A stretch of DNA of 36,512 bases from Joyebacterum sp964521425 (GTDB lineage Bacteria; Joyebacterota; Joyebacteria; Joyebacterales; Joyebacteraceae). Below, in pieces: positions 1 to 8,042 of the stretch. Below the pieces are notes generated by a model. That model did not search any database. It was not told the DNA's origin and was given only the letters and a program-made list of their open reading frames with translations. The stretch covers positions 1-36,512 of the forward strand of contig CAZFRO010000026.1 of assembly GCA_964521425.1 (NCBI GenBank), read 5' to 3'. The position numbers were made by a program, and so were the translations under genes. Positions within the stretch are counted from its first letter, which is position 1, and every line of letters begins with the position of its first letter.

Positions 1-177
1 AGCCGTGTTGTCGACCGTCACAAAGCCCGTCACATCAGTCATGTCGAAGTAGCCGAACTGCGTGTTGGCCCTGTTCGGACCCTTGAACGACTCTACCGGG
101 TACTCCGTCTGGGTCTTGGCTGAAGCAACACCCATGCAGAAGACCAGGATCATTACTGCGACTATGAACGTCCTCAT
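1..177 (-). CDS. exported protein of unknown function, 5' end only
   Basis: The first 59 codons are present and the rest lies beyond the left edge. The ATG at 177 is preceded by a strong ribosome binding site (GGAGGAG at about 184-190 on the complement). The product begins with a short basic start and a hydrophobic run (MRTFIVAVMILVFCMGVASA), a clear Sec signal peptide with an ASA-type cleavage site near residue 20. The mature part seen so far contains YPVESFKGPNRANTQFGYFD, which I do not recognise. It is separated from comM by 374 bases, so it is probably its own transcription unit. Confidence is high for the start and export signal; nothing can be said about function. Confidence 0.7.
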   Translation of the reverse strand, partial: MRTFIVAVMILVFCMGVASAKTQTEYPVESFKGPNRANTQFGYFDMTDVTGFVTVDNTA

Positions 178-551
178 TCTCTACTCCTCCAGTATTGAGA
201 CTACGCTATCACCTTCAACTTGAACTCTCTGCTTCAGAAGCAGGGCCCTACCCTGCCCCTAGGTGCATAAACGTCCCTCCTCAACAATCTGGCTGTTTGG
301 TTGCTCAATTGAATCGTTCTCATTGCACGGAACATCCGGCAGGCGCAAAACGCACTCTCCCGAGTTCTCAGCACGGTACACGAGGGGACCTGTCTGTGGG
401 TATCGTCTCCCCCGCACACCACTTACGCATGGTACTGCCGCATGATTGCAGTCACTCCTAAGCCTCTCGGATACGGTTAGTAGCATAAACGTGTCCATTT
501 TTGCCCGGCCTCCGCGCGCCAACCACAGGATCGATGCCTCACGCATCACTC
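178..551. other. intergenic region between comM and the left-edge gene
   Basis: This 374-base stretch holds the 3' trailer of the ffh-comM cluster and the leader of the exported-protein gene at 177. A small dyad (GATGC-CTCAC-GCATC, 532-546) lies just after the comM stop but is too short to call a terminator. Another short dyad (CAGGG-CCCTA-CCCTG) is at 241-255, and TTCAA-C-TTGAA is at 214-224, about 40 bases upstream of the start codon. I see no convincing -35/-10 pair and no RNA gene. A 96-codon open frame at 259-549 has no supporting features. Confidence 0.4.
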
Positions 552-2081
552 TCAGCCGCCGTCCTGCCCGGAACCCCTGTACTGCAGGGCTTCCAGAACA
601 TGGAGGGCTAGAACGGTCTCCTCGCTCGCCAGATCCGCGATCGTTCGAGCCACGCGGAGAACCCTGTGGTAGGCCCTGGCTGAGAGCCTGAGCCTGTCCA
701 TTGCCGCACCCGCAGCCTCAATCGCCCCCGAGTGCGCCCCTGCCCGCTCAATCAGCATTCCCACTGGAACGCTCGCGTTCCACCACACATCGGCGAGATC
801 GCTGTACCGCTCGCGCTGCATTTCCCTCGCCGCCTCCACACGTCCACGAACGGTCGCAGACTCGGGTTCCTCCCCTCTCTCCTGGAGTTCCTTGACTCCG
901 GGTGCGGCCACCGGCACTCGGATGTCGATCCTGTCAAGCAGAGGGCCTGACAGTTTGAGACGATACCGCCGCACGGCTTGGGCGGTGCACAGACATTTCC
1001 TTCCCGGGTCGCCGAGATGACCACACGGGCACGGGTTCATGCTCGCGATGAGTGCGAATGAGGCCGGAACGCGCACCGTCATCATCGAGCGCACGATGGT
1101 CACGTACCCGTCCTCAAGCGGCTGCCTAAGCGCCTCGAGCACGTCCCGACGAAACTCCGGAAGCTCATCCAGGAAGAGAACACCCGTGTGCGCCAGGCTG
1201 ACCTCCCCCGGACGGGGAACGCGCCCGCCTCCTATGATCCCAGGGCTGGAGATGGTGTGGTGCGGCGACCTGAACGGCCTCGTCTCCAGGAGACCACTCC
1301 CGGGAGGAAGCAGTCCGGATACGCTGTGGATCGCCGTAGCTGTCACGGACTCGCCGCGTGTGAGCGACGGCAGGATGGTCGGTAGCCTCCTCGCCAGCAT
1401 GGTCTTGCCGGCGCCCGGAGGACCGACCATAAGAAGATTGTGACCGCCGGCAGCAGCTATCTCGAGCGCACGTTTCGCGAAGCGCTGGCCCTTGACGTCG
1501 CTCAGGTCGCACCCGGCCATGTCGGAAGCAACCGCTCGAGGCGCCCGTGGGCAAGGATCCACGTCTCCCCCCGACAGCACTCTGGCCGCACTCCCAAGAC
1601 TCGCGACGGGAAGGACACGCAGCTCTTCGAGAGCGGATGCTTCTGCCGCGTTGCCCGAGGGCACCATGATCGACCTCACTCCCTCTCGCTCGGCACTCAG
1701 AGCGATGGGCAGCACGCCACTCACGGGTCTTGTCGACCCGTCCAGTGCCAGCTCCCCGACAACAACCATGCGCGCTAGCGCCCCGGGATCGATCTGACCG
1801 GTGGCCGCCAGAAGACCGAGCGCTATAGGGAGATCAAGTCTGGCCCCTTCCTTCCTGACACCCGCGGGCGCAAGATTGACGGTGATCCTGTCCATCGGAA
1901 AACGGAACCCCGCGTTGCGAATCGCGGACGCGACACGATCACGGCCCTCGCGCACGGCGCTGTCACCCAACCCCACGGTCGCGAACGCCGGCAGTCCCCG
2001 CGTGACATCAGTTTCGACCCTGACCACGTACCCATCGATGCCGCTCACTCCCCCACTCAGTACGATCGAAAGCACAGTCAT
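552..2081 (-). CDS. comM: ComM/YifB-family AAA+ (magnesium-chelatase-like) protein
   Basis: A 509-residue member of the ComM/YifB family, a hexameric AAA+ helicase that promotes branch migration during natural transformation in studied bacteria. The N-terminal Lon-protease-like fold is seen in residues 1-170 (VETDVTRGLPAFATVGLGD, then NLAPAGVRKEG). Walker A is GPPGAGKT at about 220-227 and Walker B is GVLFLDE. The family-specific RSPHHTISSPGIIGGG and the zinc-like cysteine segment NPCPCGHLGDPGRKCLC are present. Length is normal for the family. Its start overlaps the yraN stop in an ATGA, so the two are translationally coupled. It is the last gene of the ffh-to-comM cluster. Its presence suggests, but does not prove, transformation ability. 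Confidence 0.95.
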   Translation of the reverse strand: MTVLSIVLSGGVSGIDGYVVRVETDVTRGLPAFATVGLGDSAVREGRDRVASAIRNAGFRFPMDRITVNLAPAGVRKEGARLDLPIALGLLAATGQIDPGALARMVVVGELALDGSTRPVSGVLPIALSAEREGVRSIMVPSGNAAEASALEELRVLPVASLGSAARVLSGGDVDPCPRAPRAVASDMAGCDLSDVKGQRFAKRALEIAAAGGHNLLMVGPPGAGKTMLARRLPTILPSLTRGESVTATAIHSVSGLLPPGSGLLETRPFRSPHHTISSPGIIGGGRVPRPGEVSLAHTGVLFLDELPEFRRDVLEALRQPLEDGYVTIVRSMMTVRVPASFALIASMNPCPCGHLGDPGRKCLCTAQAVRRYRLKLSGPLLDRIDIRVPVAAPGVKELQERGEEPESATVRGRVEAAREMQRERYSDLADVWWNASVPVGMLIERAGAHSGAIEAAGAAMDRLRLSARAYHRVLRVARTIADLASEETVLALHVLEALQYRGSGQDGG

Positions 2082-2446
2082 CCCCCCTCGCCGAACGCCC
2101 CCGGGATGTGGTTCAGGTGAAGCCCCAATCCACCATCCGTGAGGAGCACTTCAATCACATCAAACCGGCAGCCTACGTCGTGAACCGAGTGTTCACGCAG
2201 GTACCCGCGGGCCGCGAACAGGATCTGGTTTCTCTTCTTGGCGCCGACTGCTTCGCCGGGTGTTCCCCATCGACCGGACCGCCTGAACTTCACCTCGACG
2301 AAGACCACCCGATGTCCGTCCCAGGCGATGATGTCGATCTCCTTCGTGCGATACCTGTATTGGTGTTCAAGGATTCTGTATCCGTTGAGCCGAAGGAACG
2401 CCGCGGCCATCCGCTCGGCGACGGTGCCTGATGCGCGTCTGTCCAT
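2078..2446 (-). CDS. yraN: YraN/UPF0102 family endonuclease-like protein
   Basis: A 122-residue UPF0102 protein with the restriction-endonuclease-like core. The motif KEIDIIAWDGHRVVFVEVKF carries the E, D and E-x-K residues expected of a PD-(D/E)XK nuclease. The family's cellular role is not settled, although it consistently travels with rnhB, as here. I chose the ATG at 2446 because MDRRASGTVAERMAAAFLRL matches the usual YraN N-terminus; the frame stays open to a GTG at 2485, but that extension does not look like the family. The stop overlaps the comM start by four bases. Confidence 0.88.
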   Translation of the reverse strand: MDRRASGTVAERMAAAFLRLNGYRILEHQYRYRTKEIDIIAWDGHRVVFVEVKFRRSGRWGTPGEAVGAKKRNQILFAARGYLREHSVHDVGCRFDVIEVLLTDGGLGLHLNHIPGAFGEGG

Positions 2447-2523
2447 TGCCACCCGATTTGGGGCGTGAGAAAGACAGGGGACCACAAGGGGGTTCTGCGC
2501 TTGAGGCGCACGTGGGAAAGACT

Positions 2524-2631
2524 CGAATGTGGGGGTTGGCTATCGGTTAAGGGTCAGATCGAATGGGGAGCTTGGCTGCCGCCTCCGGACCGGATCGACT
2601 GTGGGGCGCGGCTACCGTTTGCGGGTCAGAT
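2524..2631. repeat. three tandem copies of a 36-bp unit at the rnhB 3' end
   Basis: Units are 2524-2559, 2560-2595 and 2596-2631, with an exact period of 36. Units 1 and 3 share 28 of 36 bases by hand; the middle unit is more diverged. On the complement each unit begins near ATCTGACCC and contains a TAG (or its diverged equivalent) followed by a C-rich tract. The third unit includes the last codons and stop of rnhB, so the other two look like duplications of the gene's 3' end placed downstream of it. Any effect on transcription or RNA stability is unknown. Confidence 0.75.
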
Positions 2632-3601
2632 TCGTGCGCAGGCGCACGACACAGCGTTTGTACAGGCCGCGCAGACGTGTGAGCTCGTAGGGGTCGAGTT
2701 CATCACTGTCGGCGGCAATGAGCGACCCGACTGCGTCGAGATCGCTTTGCGTCAGGGAGGCCTTGAGACCGCGCCGGAACTGGTTGTACTTGAGGGAGAA
2801 GCCACCCGCCGATTCGAGCACGATTCTGAATGAGCGACGGTGGATGCTGCACGGGCCGAGTTTGGTCAGCGCGGCTATGTGCTCCGGTGTTCCGTAACCC
2901 TTGTGACGTGCGAATCCGTATCCCGGGTACTTCTCCGCCATCTCGACCATCATCCGATCACGAGTGACCTTGGCCACGATAGAGGCGGCCGCAATCGGAG
3001 CGGAGCGCTCGTCTCCCCGCTGGATGCTCGTCTGCGAAGTTTCTACATCAGGAATCGCGTGCGACCCATCGACCAAAACGTGGTCGGGACGCAAGACGAG
3101 GTCGTTCACGGCGTCTCGCATTGCCCTCAGGGTGGCGTGGAGGATGTTGATCTCGTCTATTGCCTCGTGAGATACGCTTCCCACGCCCACGGCCAGAGCG
3201 GTGTTCATGATGTCGCCGAAGAGCTCGTCGCGGCGCTCGGGGGTCAGCTTCTTGGAGTCGTTGAGTCCATCGAGCGCTATCTCGCGTGGAAGCACAACGG
3301 CCGCAGCCATGACTGGTCCGGCGAGCGGGCCGCGTCCTACCTCATCCACTCCGGCCACGCTCGTAGCGCCCTCATCCCAGAGCTTCATCTCGTGCCGGCG
3401 CATCTCCAGAATCCGTCGTCGCTCCCGCGCCTGGGCGGCCCGGCGCCTGCCGATACCCTCCACGAGTTCAAGAACGCCCTTGCGCGGATCAGCCTCCATC
3501 GCCAGCCAAAGAGAATCGCCGGGTTCGGGAGGAACTCCGGCGACCATCTCACGTATGCTGCGAATGCTCAGACCCGACAGATCCACCTTCAGGTCGGACA
3601 T
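2612..3601 (-). CDS. rnhB: ribonuclease HII with N- and C-terminal extensions
   Basis: RNase HII cleaves RNA in RNA-DNA hybrids and excises single ribonucleotides from DNA. The catalytic core runs from about residue 80 to 265: GVDEVGRGPLAGP supplies D86 and E87, LVDGS supplies D178, and SIVAKVTRDR supplies D215. DSKKLT and YPGYGFARHKGYGT are also present. At 329 residues it is longer than the usual 200-260. About 80 N-terminal residues precede the core, as in Firmicutes-type RNase HII, and about 65 residues follow the usual HRRSFRI end. The C-terminal extension runs into a tandem repeat that includes the stop codon. It lies between rplS and yraN, a widely conserved order. Confidence 0.95.
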   Translation of the reverse strand: MSDLKVDLSGLSIRSIREMVAGVPPEPGDSLWLAMEADPRKGVLELVEGIGRRRAAQARERRRILEMRRHEMKLWDEGATSVAGVDEVGRGPLAGPVMAAAVVLPREIALDGLNDSKKLTPERRDELFGDIMNTALAVGVGSVSHEAIDEINILHATLRAMRDAVNDLVLRPDHVLVDGSHAIPDVETSQTSIQRGDERSAPIAAASIVAKVTRDRMMVEMAEKYPGYGFARHKGYGTPEHIAALTKLGPCSIHRRSFRIVLESAGGFSLKYNQFRRGLKASLTQSDLDAVGSLIAADSDELDPYELTRLRGLYKRCVVRLRTNLTRKR

Positions 3602-3664
3602 GGGCCTTCTCTCCCATCCGTCACAAGGGGACGCCGATTCCCGAGGGGGTCAAGATCAGGGACG

Positions 3665-4015
3665 CTAGGAGATTCCCCTGGCCTTCGTCTTCGCGGACTT
3701 ACCTGTCCTCTTCCTCAGGTAGAAGAGCTTCGCCCTTCTGGCCTTGCCGCGGCGTGTGACTCTGATCTTCTTGACGTTCGGCGAACGCAGGGGGAAGATT
3801 CTCTCAACACCGATACCCTGGCTTACGCGCCGCACGATAAAGGTCTCGTTCACACCACTTCCTCGTCTGGCAAGCACTGTTCCCTCGAACGCCTGGGTCC
3901 GCTCCTTGCCGCCTTCCCTGATGCGCACGTCTACGCGGATCGTATCACCGATCGCGAATTCAGGCGCATCGGTACGCTCGCTCAGAAGCTCTATCTCTCT
4001 TACCTTCTCGTTCAT
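3665..4015 (-). CDS. rplS: 50S ribosomal protein L19
   Basis: L19 lies at the interface of the 30S and 50S subunits. The 116-residue product shows the family signature: FAIGDTIRVDVRIREGGKER, FEGTVLARRGSGVNETFIVR, RVSQGIGVERIFPLRSPNV and a basic tail. The ATG at 4015 is chosen because GGGAG lies seven bases upstream; the frame extends two codons to a TTG at 4021, which lacks a good site. It follows trmD, as in most bacteria. No unusual features. Confidence 0.96.
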   Translation of the reverse strand: MNEKVREIELLSERTDAPEFAIGDTIRVDVRIREGGKERTQAFEGTVLARRGSGVNETFIVRRVSQGIGVERIFPLRSPNVKKIRVTRRGKARRAKLFYLRKRTGKSAKTKARGIS

Positions 4016-4059
4016 TCCCAAACTCCCATGTGGATCGAGGCCTCTTCAGTGGGCCCGTG

Positions 4060-4794
4060 CTACTGCTCCGCCTTCATCTCTCTCAGTATCTCCCGGTCTT
4101 CATCCGTCAGATCCGCCTTCTCGAGCAGATCGGGTCTCCGTTCAAGCGTCACCCCCAGGGCCTGCTTCCTCCGCCACCGACGAATCCGCTCGTGGTTTCC
4201 GGACAGAAGCACCTCGGGCACACGCATTCCGTGAAACTCCTCGGGCCGCGTGTAGACCGGCGGTCCCAGAATCCCCTCGTAGAAGGAATCCGTCTCCGCC
4301 GATTCGATATCTCCGAGGACACCTGGTATGAGCCGCGTCACGGCATCTACCAGGATCATTGCGCCCAGCTCTCCGCCGGTGAGAATGTAGTCCCCTATCG
4401 ATATCTCGTCCGTGACGGCGTCAAGCACTCGCTCGTCGACTCCCTTGTACCGTCCGCAGATGAGAACCACACGACTGCGACGGGAGAGATCGAGCGCGGT
4501 CGCCTGATCGAACAGACGGCCACGAGCACTCAACAGAACAACCGCGGTGGACTCCTTCGAGTCTTCGACCATCACACTCTCAAGAGCGCCCAGGACCGGG
4601 TCGGGTTTCATCACCATCCCGCTGCCGCCGCCGTACTGGTAGTCGTCGGCCGTCCTGTGCTTGTCCAGCGCGAAGTCCCGAATGTTCACAAGCCTGACGT
4701 CAAGGATGCCCTTCTCTCGTGCCTGTCTGAGAATGCTCTCGCTCAGCGGCCCGTCGAACATCTCGGGAAAGAGTGTGAGAATGTCGATCCTCAC
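4060..4794 (-). CDS. trmD: tRNA (guanine-37-N1)-methyltransferase
   Basis: TrmD methylates G37 next to the anticodon using S-adenosylmethionine, preventing +1 frameshifting. The 244-residue product has the SPOUT trefoil-knot motifs: YGGGSGMVMKPDPV, ILTGGELGAMILVDAVTRLI (the knot and SAM site) and LLSGNHERIRRWRRKQAL near the C-terminus. It starts at a GTG that overlaps the rimM TGA (GTGA), indicating translational coupling. Length is standard. Confidence 0.96.
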   Translation of the reverse strand: MRIDILTLFPEMFDGPLSESILRQAREKGILDVRLVNIRDFALDKHRTADDYQYGGGSGMVMKPDPVLGALESVMVEDSKESTAVVLLSARGRLFDQATALDLSRRSRVVLICGRYKGVDERVLDAVTDEISIGDYILTGGELGAMILVDAVTRLIPGVLGDIESAETDSFYEGILGPPVYTRPEEFHGMRVPEVLLSGNHERIRRWRRKQALGVTLERRPDLLEKADLTDEDREILREMKAEQ

Positions 4795-5318
4795 TTCGTC
4801 CCCCGCCTCATGCCGTCAATCAGGTGCACGACCACTCTGCCGGCCGGCACGTCCACATCCAGAACCACTTCCTTTATCACGGGAAGAAGTATCTCCTCCC
4901 CGTTCCCATTCACCACAAAGATATCGCTTGCAGGCTGAGGCATCACATCGACAAGCTTGCCCAGGTGCTCTCCGTCATCCGTGACGACATCCAGTCCGAG
5001 GATGTCCTGCACAAGCCAGCGGTCTTCCTCAAGCTCCCCAAGATCTTCCCTGCTCACCCAGAGCACCCACGATCGCAGAAGTTCTGCCTGCTCGCGTGTG
5101 CCGCACGCTTCAAACTTGAAGATGGGCCGCCTGACATGCCCCCGCACACTCACTACGGTGAGAAGCTGCTCGCTCCCCTTTCCGTGCGTTGCCCGGAGCA
5201 CCGACGCATCCGAGACCAGGTCCGCCAGGTCTTTCCTGATGTCGACGACGACCTCACCGGTAAGGCCATGTGGACGCACGATAGTACCGGCCTCGATCCA
5301 GTTGTCGAGTTCGTTCAT
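4791..5318 (-). CDS. rimM: 16S rRNA processing protein RimM
   Basis: RimM assists maturation of the 30S head and binds ribosomal protein S19. The 175-residue product has the N-terminal beta-barrel (IEAGTIVRPHGLTGEVVVDI) and the C-terminal PRC-barrel part (QDILGLDVVTDDGEHLGKLV, then EILLPVIKEVVLDVD), close to family consensus. GGAGAGAG just upstream supports the ATG at 5318. It sits 39 bases after khpA and overlaps trmD by four bases. Confidence 0.95.
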   Translation of the reverse strand: MNELDNWIEAGTIVRPHGLTGEVVVDIRKDLADLVSDASVLRATHGKGSEQLLTVVSVRGHVRRPIFKFEACGTREQAELLRSWVLWVSREDLGELEEDRWLVQDILGLDVVTDDGEHLGKLVDVMPQPASDIFVVNGNGEEILLPVIKEVVLDVDVPAGRVVVHLIDGMRRGTK

Positions 5319-5357
5319 TTACTCTCTCCAAACGGATCGGTCCGGCACAGGCACCAA

Positions 5358-5633
5358 TCAGTCGATGATCTCGACGGTGGCCTTGCGCTCGGCCTTCGTC
5401 GCTGCCGCCCCTACGATGGCACGCATCGCCTTGGCGGTCCTGCCGTTCTTGCCGATGACTCGCCCCTTGTCATCGTCTGCGACCCTGACCTCGTAGACGA
5501 TCATGTCGCCCTTCGTGGTCTCGGTCACATTGACCTCATCCGGCATCGTAACGAGACCGCGAGCTATGTACTCGACAAGATCCAGAAGGCAGAAATCAGT
5601 CTCTCCAGCAACCTTGGTCTCTTCCTCGAACAT
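5358..5633 (-). CDS. khpA: KH-domain RNA-binding protein (KhpA/YlqC family)
   Basis: A small RNA-binding protein related to KhpA, which partners with KhpB in several Gram-positive bacteria and affects RNA turnover and cell-envelope functions. It carries LLDLVEYIARGLV followed by the KH loop GRVIGKNGRTAKAMRAIV, which includes the GxxG element GKNG. I prefer the ATG at 5633 because GGAAAGG lies eight bases upstream, giving 91 residues; a GTG at 5666 would add eleven. The first dozen residues (acidic FEEETKVAGET) are an extension relative to the usual 76-80 residues. Position between rpsP and rimM is classical. Confidence 0.88.
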   Translation of the reverse strand: MFEEETKVAGETDFCLLDLVEYIARGLVTMPDEVNVTETTKGDMIVYEVRVADDDKGRVIGKNGRTAKAMRAIVGAAATKAERKATVEIID

Positions 5634-5696
5634 CGCACCAGCCTTTCCGGGAGACTGAGAAGTCACGTGTGGCCCCGGAGCGAGGACTTACGTCCT

Positions 5697-6356
5697 CTAT
5701 CCCTCGGCCTTGGTGTCGTCTCCGTCAACGCTTCCCTGTGCGTCCGCCTGCTCTTCGCCGGCGGGTTGTTCTGGCTCGGCGGGAGGATCATCTGCGGGTG
5801 CCTCCGGCGTCTCGCCGGCCTCAGGCTTCTCCGCAGTTTTCTCGCCACCGTCGGACTCGTTCGTCACCTCTTCCACAGGCTCGGCAGCAGCCTTCTCAGC
5901 AGCAGCCTTCTCAGCAGCAGCCTTCTCGGCAGCCGCCTTCTCGGCAGCCGCTTCCTTCTCGGCCTCCTTCGCTGCCGCGCTCTTCGCCGCGACCTTGGCT
6001 TCTTCCTTCTTCCTCGTGCCCATGGCTGCCTTGACTTCGCGCTTCTGTCGGGCCTCTTCCTCGATGTGCCGGAGCTCATCGAGGGACTTGCCCCGCTTGT
6101 GCTCGTGCCACATCTGCATGATGCCGATACTCGAGAAGAGCGTGCGAACCGTATCTGTCGGCTGCGCTCCCTTCCCCAGCCAACCGATCACCTTGTCCGT
6201 ATCCACCTTGATGTCGGGCGGATCCACGAGAGGATCGTAGTAACCGAGCTGCTCGACGAACCGCCCATCCCGCGGCGAGCGGGAATCGGCCACGACCACT
6301 CGATAGAAAGCCCTGTGCTTGGCGCCCTTACGCTGCAATCGGATCTTCACTGCCAC
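5697..6356 (-). CDS. rpsP: 30S ribosomal protein S16 with a long low-complexity C-terminal tail
   Basis: The first 80 or so residues are normal S16 (VKIRLQRKGAKHRAFYRVVV, DGRFVEQLGYYDP, WLGKGAQPTDTVR). The start is the GTG at 6356, preceded by GAGGAGG; a longer reading from 6386 is unlikely. The remaining ~135 residues are a charged tail: a Lys/Glu-rich helix (EEARQKREVKAAM), a KAAAE repeat, and a very acidic Pro/Glu/Asp-rich end (EAPADDPPAEPEQPAGEE). Ala/Lys/Glu tails on S16 occur in some phyla, but this one more than doubles the protein. The AAAEK part is probably a long solvent-exposed helix and the end disordered. Confidence 0.93.
   Translation of the reverse strand: MAVKIRLQRKGAKHRAFYRVVVADSRSPRDGRFVEQLGYYDPLVDPPDIKVDTDKVIGWLGKGAQPTDTVRTLFSSIGIMQMWHEHKRGKSLDELRHIEEEARQKREVKAAMGTRKKEEAKVAAKSAAAKEAEKEAAAEKAAAEKAAAEKAAAEKAAAEPVEEVTNESDGGEKTAEKPEAGETPEAPADDPPAEPEQPAGEEQADAQGSVDGDDTKAEG
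5883..5957. repeat. 15-bp tandem repeat inside the rpsP tail
   Basis: Five consecutive units of about 15 bp (5883-5897, 5898-5912, 5913-5927, 5928-5942, 5943-5957; the last is degenerate) encode repeated AAAEK/KAAAE pentapeptides. Units two and three are identical, so the array has probably expanded by slippage, and copy number may vary between strains. Confidence 0.85.
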
Positions 6357-6406
6357 TCTTAGAACCTCCTCAAAGACCTCCGGCACATTTGCCGGACCCT
6401 CTTCAC

Positions 6407-7735
6407 CTAGAACCCGAAGGGCGGAAGACCGGGGACTTGTCCCTTCTTCCCCTTCTTCCCGAACTGCTTCATCATCTTCTTCATCATCTCGAACTGTTTG
6501 AGAAGGCGGTTCACGTCCTGAACGCTCGACCCGCTCCCGCGGGCGATCCGCTTTCTCCTGCTTCCATCGATAACTTCCGGACGTCGTCGTTCCTCAGGGG
6601 TCATCGATCTGATGATGGCCTCGACTCCAACGAGCGCCCTCTCATCCACGGCCCCGGCTGCGAGCTTGTTTCCGCCCGGCAGCATTCCAAGGAGTTGCTC
6701 CATCGGCCCCATCTTCTTGAGGGCCTGGAGCTGCTCCTGGAAGTCCTCAAGCGTGAACGCCTGCTTCCGGAGCTTCTCCTCAAGTCTGGCCGCCATCTTG
6801 AGATCGGTCGCGTCCTGTACCTTCTCCACCAGCGAGACGACATCACCCATCCCGAGGATCCGCGATGCCATCCGGTCCGGATGGAAAGGCTCCAGCGCAT
6901 CGACCTTCTCGCCCACTCCGGCGAACTTGATCGGCTTCCCGGTCACTGCCCTGAGGGAAACTGCCGCGCCCCCCCTGGTGTCACCGTCGAGCTTCGAAAG
7001 CACCGCCCCCGTGAAGTTGACTCGCTCCACGAACGCCTGCGCCACGTTCACCGCGTCCTGGCCGGTCATGCTGTCGAGCACGAGCAGGATCTCCGCGGGG
7101 CTTGTGACCCCAATGATCCGCTCAAGCTCGAGCATCAGATCCTCGTCCACGTGGAGACGTCCAGCGGTATCGAGAATCACGATGTCGCGTCCAGCCGTTC
7201 GAGCCTCGGCGACAGCCGTTGTCGCTATCTCGACAGGATCGGCGCCCTTCTGTCCCTTGTGAACTGGTACGCTGAGTTGGCGTCCCAGGGACGCGAGCTG
7301 GTCCTGTGCCGCGGGACGGTACGTGTCCGCCGCCGCCAACAATGGACGCTTCCCTCGCTTCTCCAGGTACCGCGCCAGTTTCGCGCAGAAGGTCGTCTTA
7401 CCCGACCCCTGCAGTCCCACGACCATGATAACCGCGGGCGATCCTGACGGTACCCTGAAGCACTCACTCGACCCACCGAGGAGCTTCACCAGCTCTTCGT
7501 GGACGATCTTCACCACCAGTTGGCCCGGGGTCAGGCTCTTCTGGACCTCCTCACCGACAGCCCGTGCTCTGACATCATCAACGAATCGCCGAGCGACCTT
7601 GAAGTTGACATCGGCCTCGAGGAGGGCGCGCCGCACTTCACGCAGCGCTTCCTCTATGTTGGCCTCGCTGAGTCTCCCGCGGCCGGTCAGCGACCTGAAT
7701 GCGCCTTGAAGTCGATCCGAAAGCTGCTCGAACAT
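6407..7735 (-). CDS. ffh: signal recognition particle GTPase Ffh (SRP54)
   Basis: Ffh binds signal sequences of nascent membrane proteins and, with 4.5S RNA and FtsY, delivers ribosomes to the translocon. The 442-residue product starts at the ATG at 7735 (MFEQLSDRLQGAFRSLTGRG), the typical N-terminus; upstream codons in the same frame look non-coding. NG-domain motifs are visible: GLQGSGKTT at 107-115, DTYRPAA at 137-143, ILDTAGR at 187-193 and SKLDGDTRGG. The methionine-rich M domain follows (LRKQAFTLEDFQEQLQALKK, then FEMMKKMMKQF). It heads the cluster running to comM; a sigma70-type promoter is proposed upstream. Confidence 0.96.
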   Translation of the reverse strand: MFEQLSDRLQGAFRSLTGRGRLSEANIEEALREVRRALLEADVNFKVARRFVDDVRARAVGEEVQKSLTPGQLVVKIVHEELVKLLGGSSECFRVPSGSPAVIMVVGLQGSGKTTFCAKLARYLEKRGKRPLLAAADTYRPAAQDQLASLGRQLSVPVHKGQKGADPVEIATTAVAEARTAGRDIVILDTAGRLHVDEDLMLELERIIGVTSPAEILLVLDSMTGQDAVNVAQAFVERVNFTGAVLSKLDGDTRGGAAVSLRAVTGKPIKFAGVGEKVDALEPFHPDRMASRILGMGDVVSLVEKVQDATDLKMAARLEEKLRKQAFTLEDFQEQLQALKKMGPMEQLLGMLPGGNKLAAGAVDERALVGVEAIIRSMTPEERRRPEVIDGSRRKRIARGSGSSVQDVNRLLKQFEMMKKMMKQFGKKGKKGQVPGLPPFGF

Positions 7736-8042
7736 TCTGGTCCTGAATCCCTCCGCACGTGTCTGCGATGTCGGGTTCCACACCGTTGGACCCAACAGAC
7801 AAGAGGGTCGCAGATACGGGACACGCAAAGCCTTGAACCCCGCTACCAGGACGCAATAAAACACACGCCCCGGCTACGCTCTTTCGAGCACCGGGCCTAC
7901 AAGTGGTACAGCCTTGAGAATGTACCAAGATCTCAGGTATCACGCAAGGGAAAAGGTGGAATCGATGGGCAGTGCTGTGGGATTGAACAGATTGGGAAAC
8001 GCGTGTGCCGCATCGACCGACAGCGGATGCGCCCGGCAGCCC
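7736..8042. other. intergenic region upstream of ffh
   Basis: This 307-base gap separates the M16 peptidase pair from the ffh cluster. It contains the proposed ffh promoter. Near the M16 end a weak dyad (CGCATC...GATGCG on the complement, about 8007-8029) could help end the peptidase transcript, but it has an 11-base loop and no T-tract. I see no RNA gene; in particular the 4.5S RNA is not recognisable here. Confidence 0.35.
7919..7947 (-). promoter_or_regulatory. putative sigma70-type promoter for the ffh cluster
   Basis: On the complement, TTGCGT (7942-7947) and TACATT (7919-7924) are separated by exactly 17 bases. The match is four of six at each box. It lies about 185 bases upstream of the ffh start codon, in the only sizeable gap before the nine-gene cluster. 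Confidence 0.45.

Noticed and set aside
259..549. 96-codon open frame downstream of comM on the minus strand
   Set aside because: No ribosome binding site, no domain, and composition unlike neighbouring proteins; left as intergenic.
2840..4234. 464-codon open frame on the plus strand
   Set aside because: It lies opposite rnhB, rplS and part of trmD, which have unmistakable family motifs; its translation shows no domain and is a codon-bias shadow.
4824..6362. 512-codon open frame on the plus strand
   Set aside because: It is antisense to rimM, khpA and rpsP; the serine/leucine-rich part mirrors the AAAEK repeat of S16.
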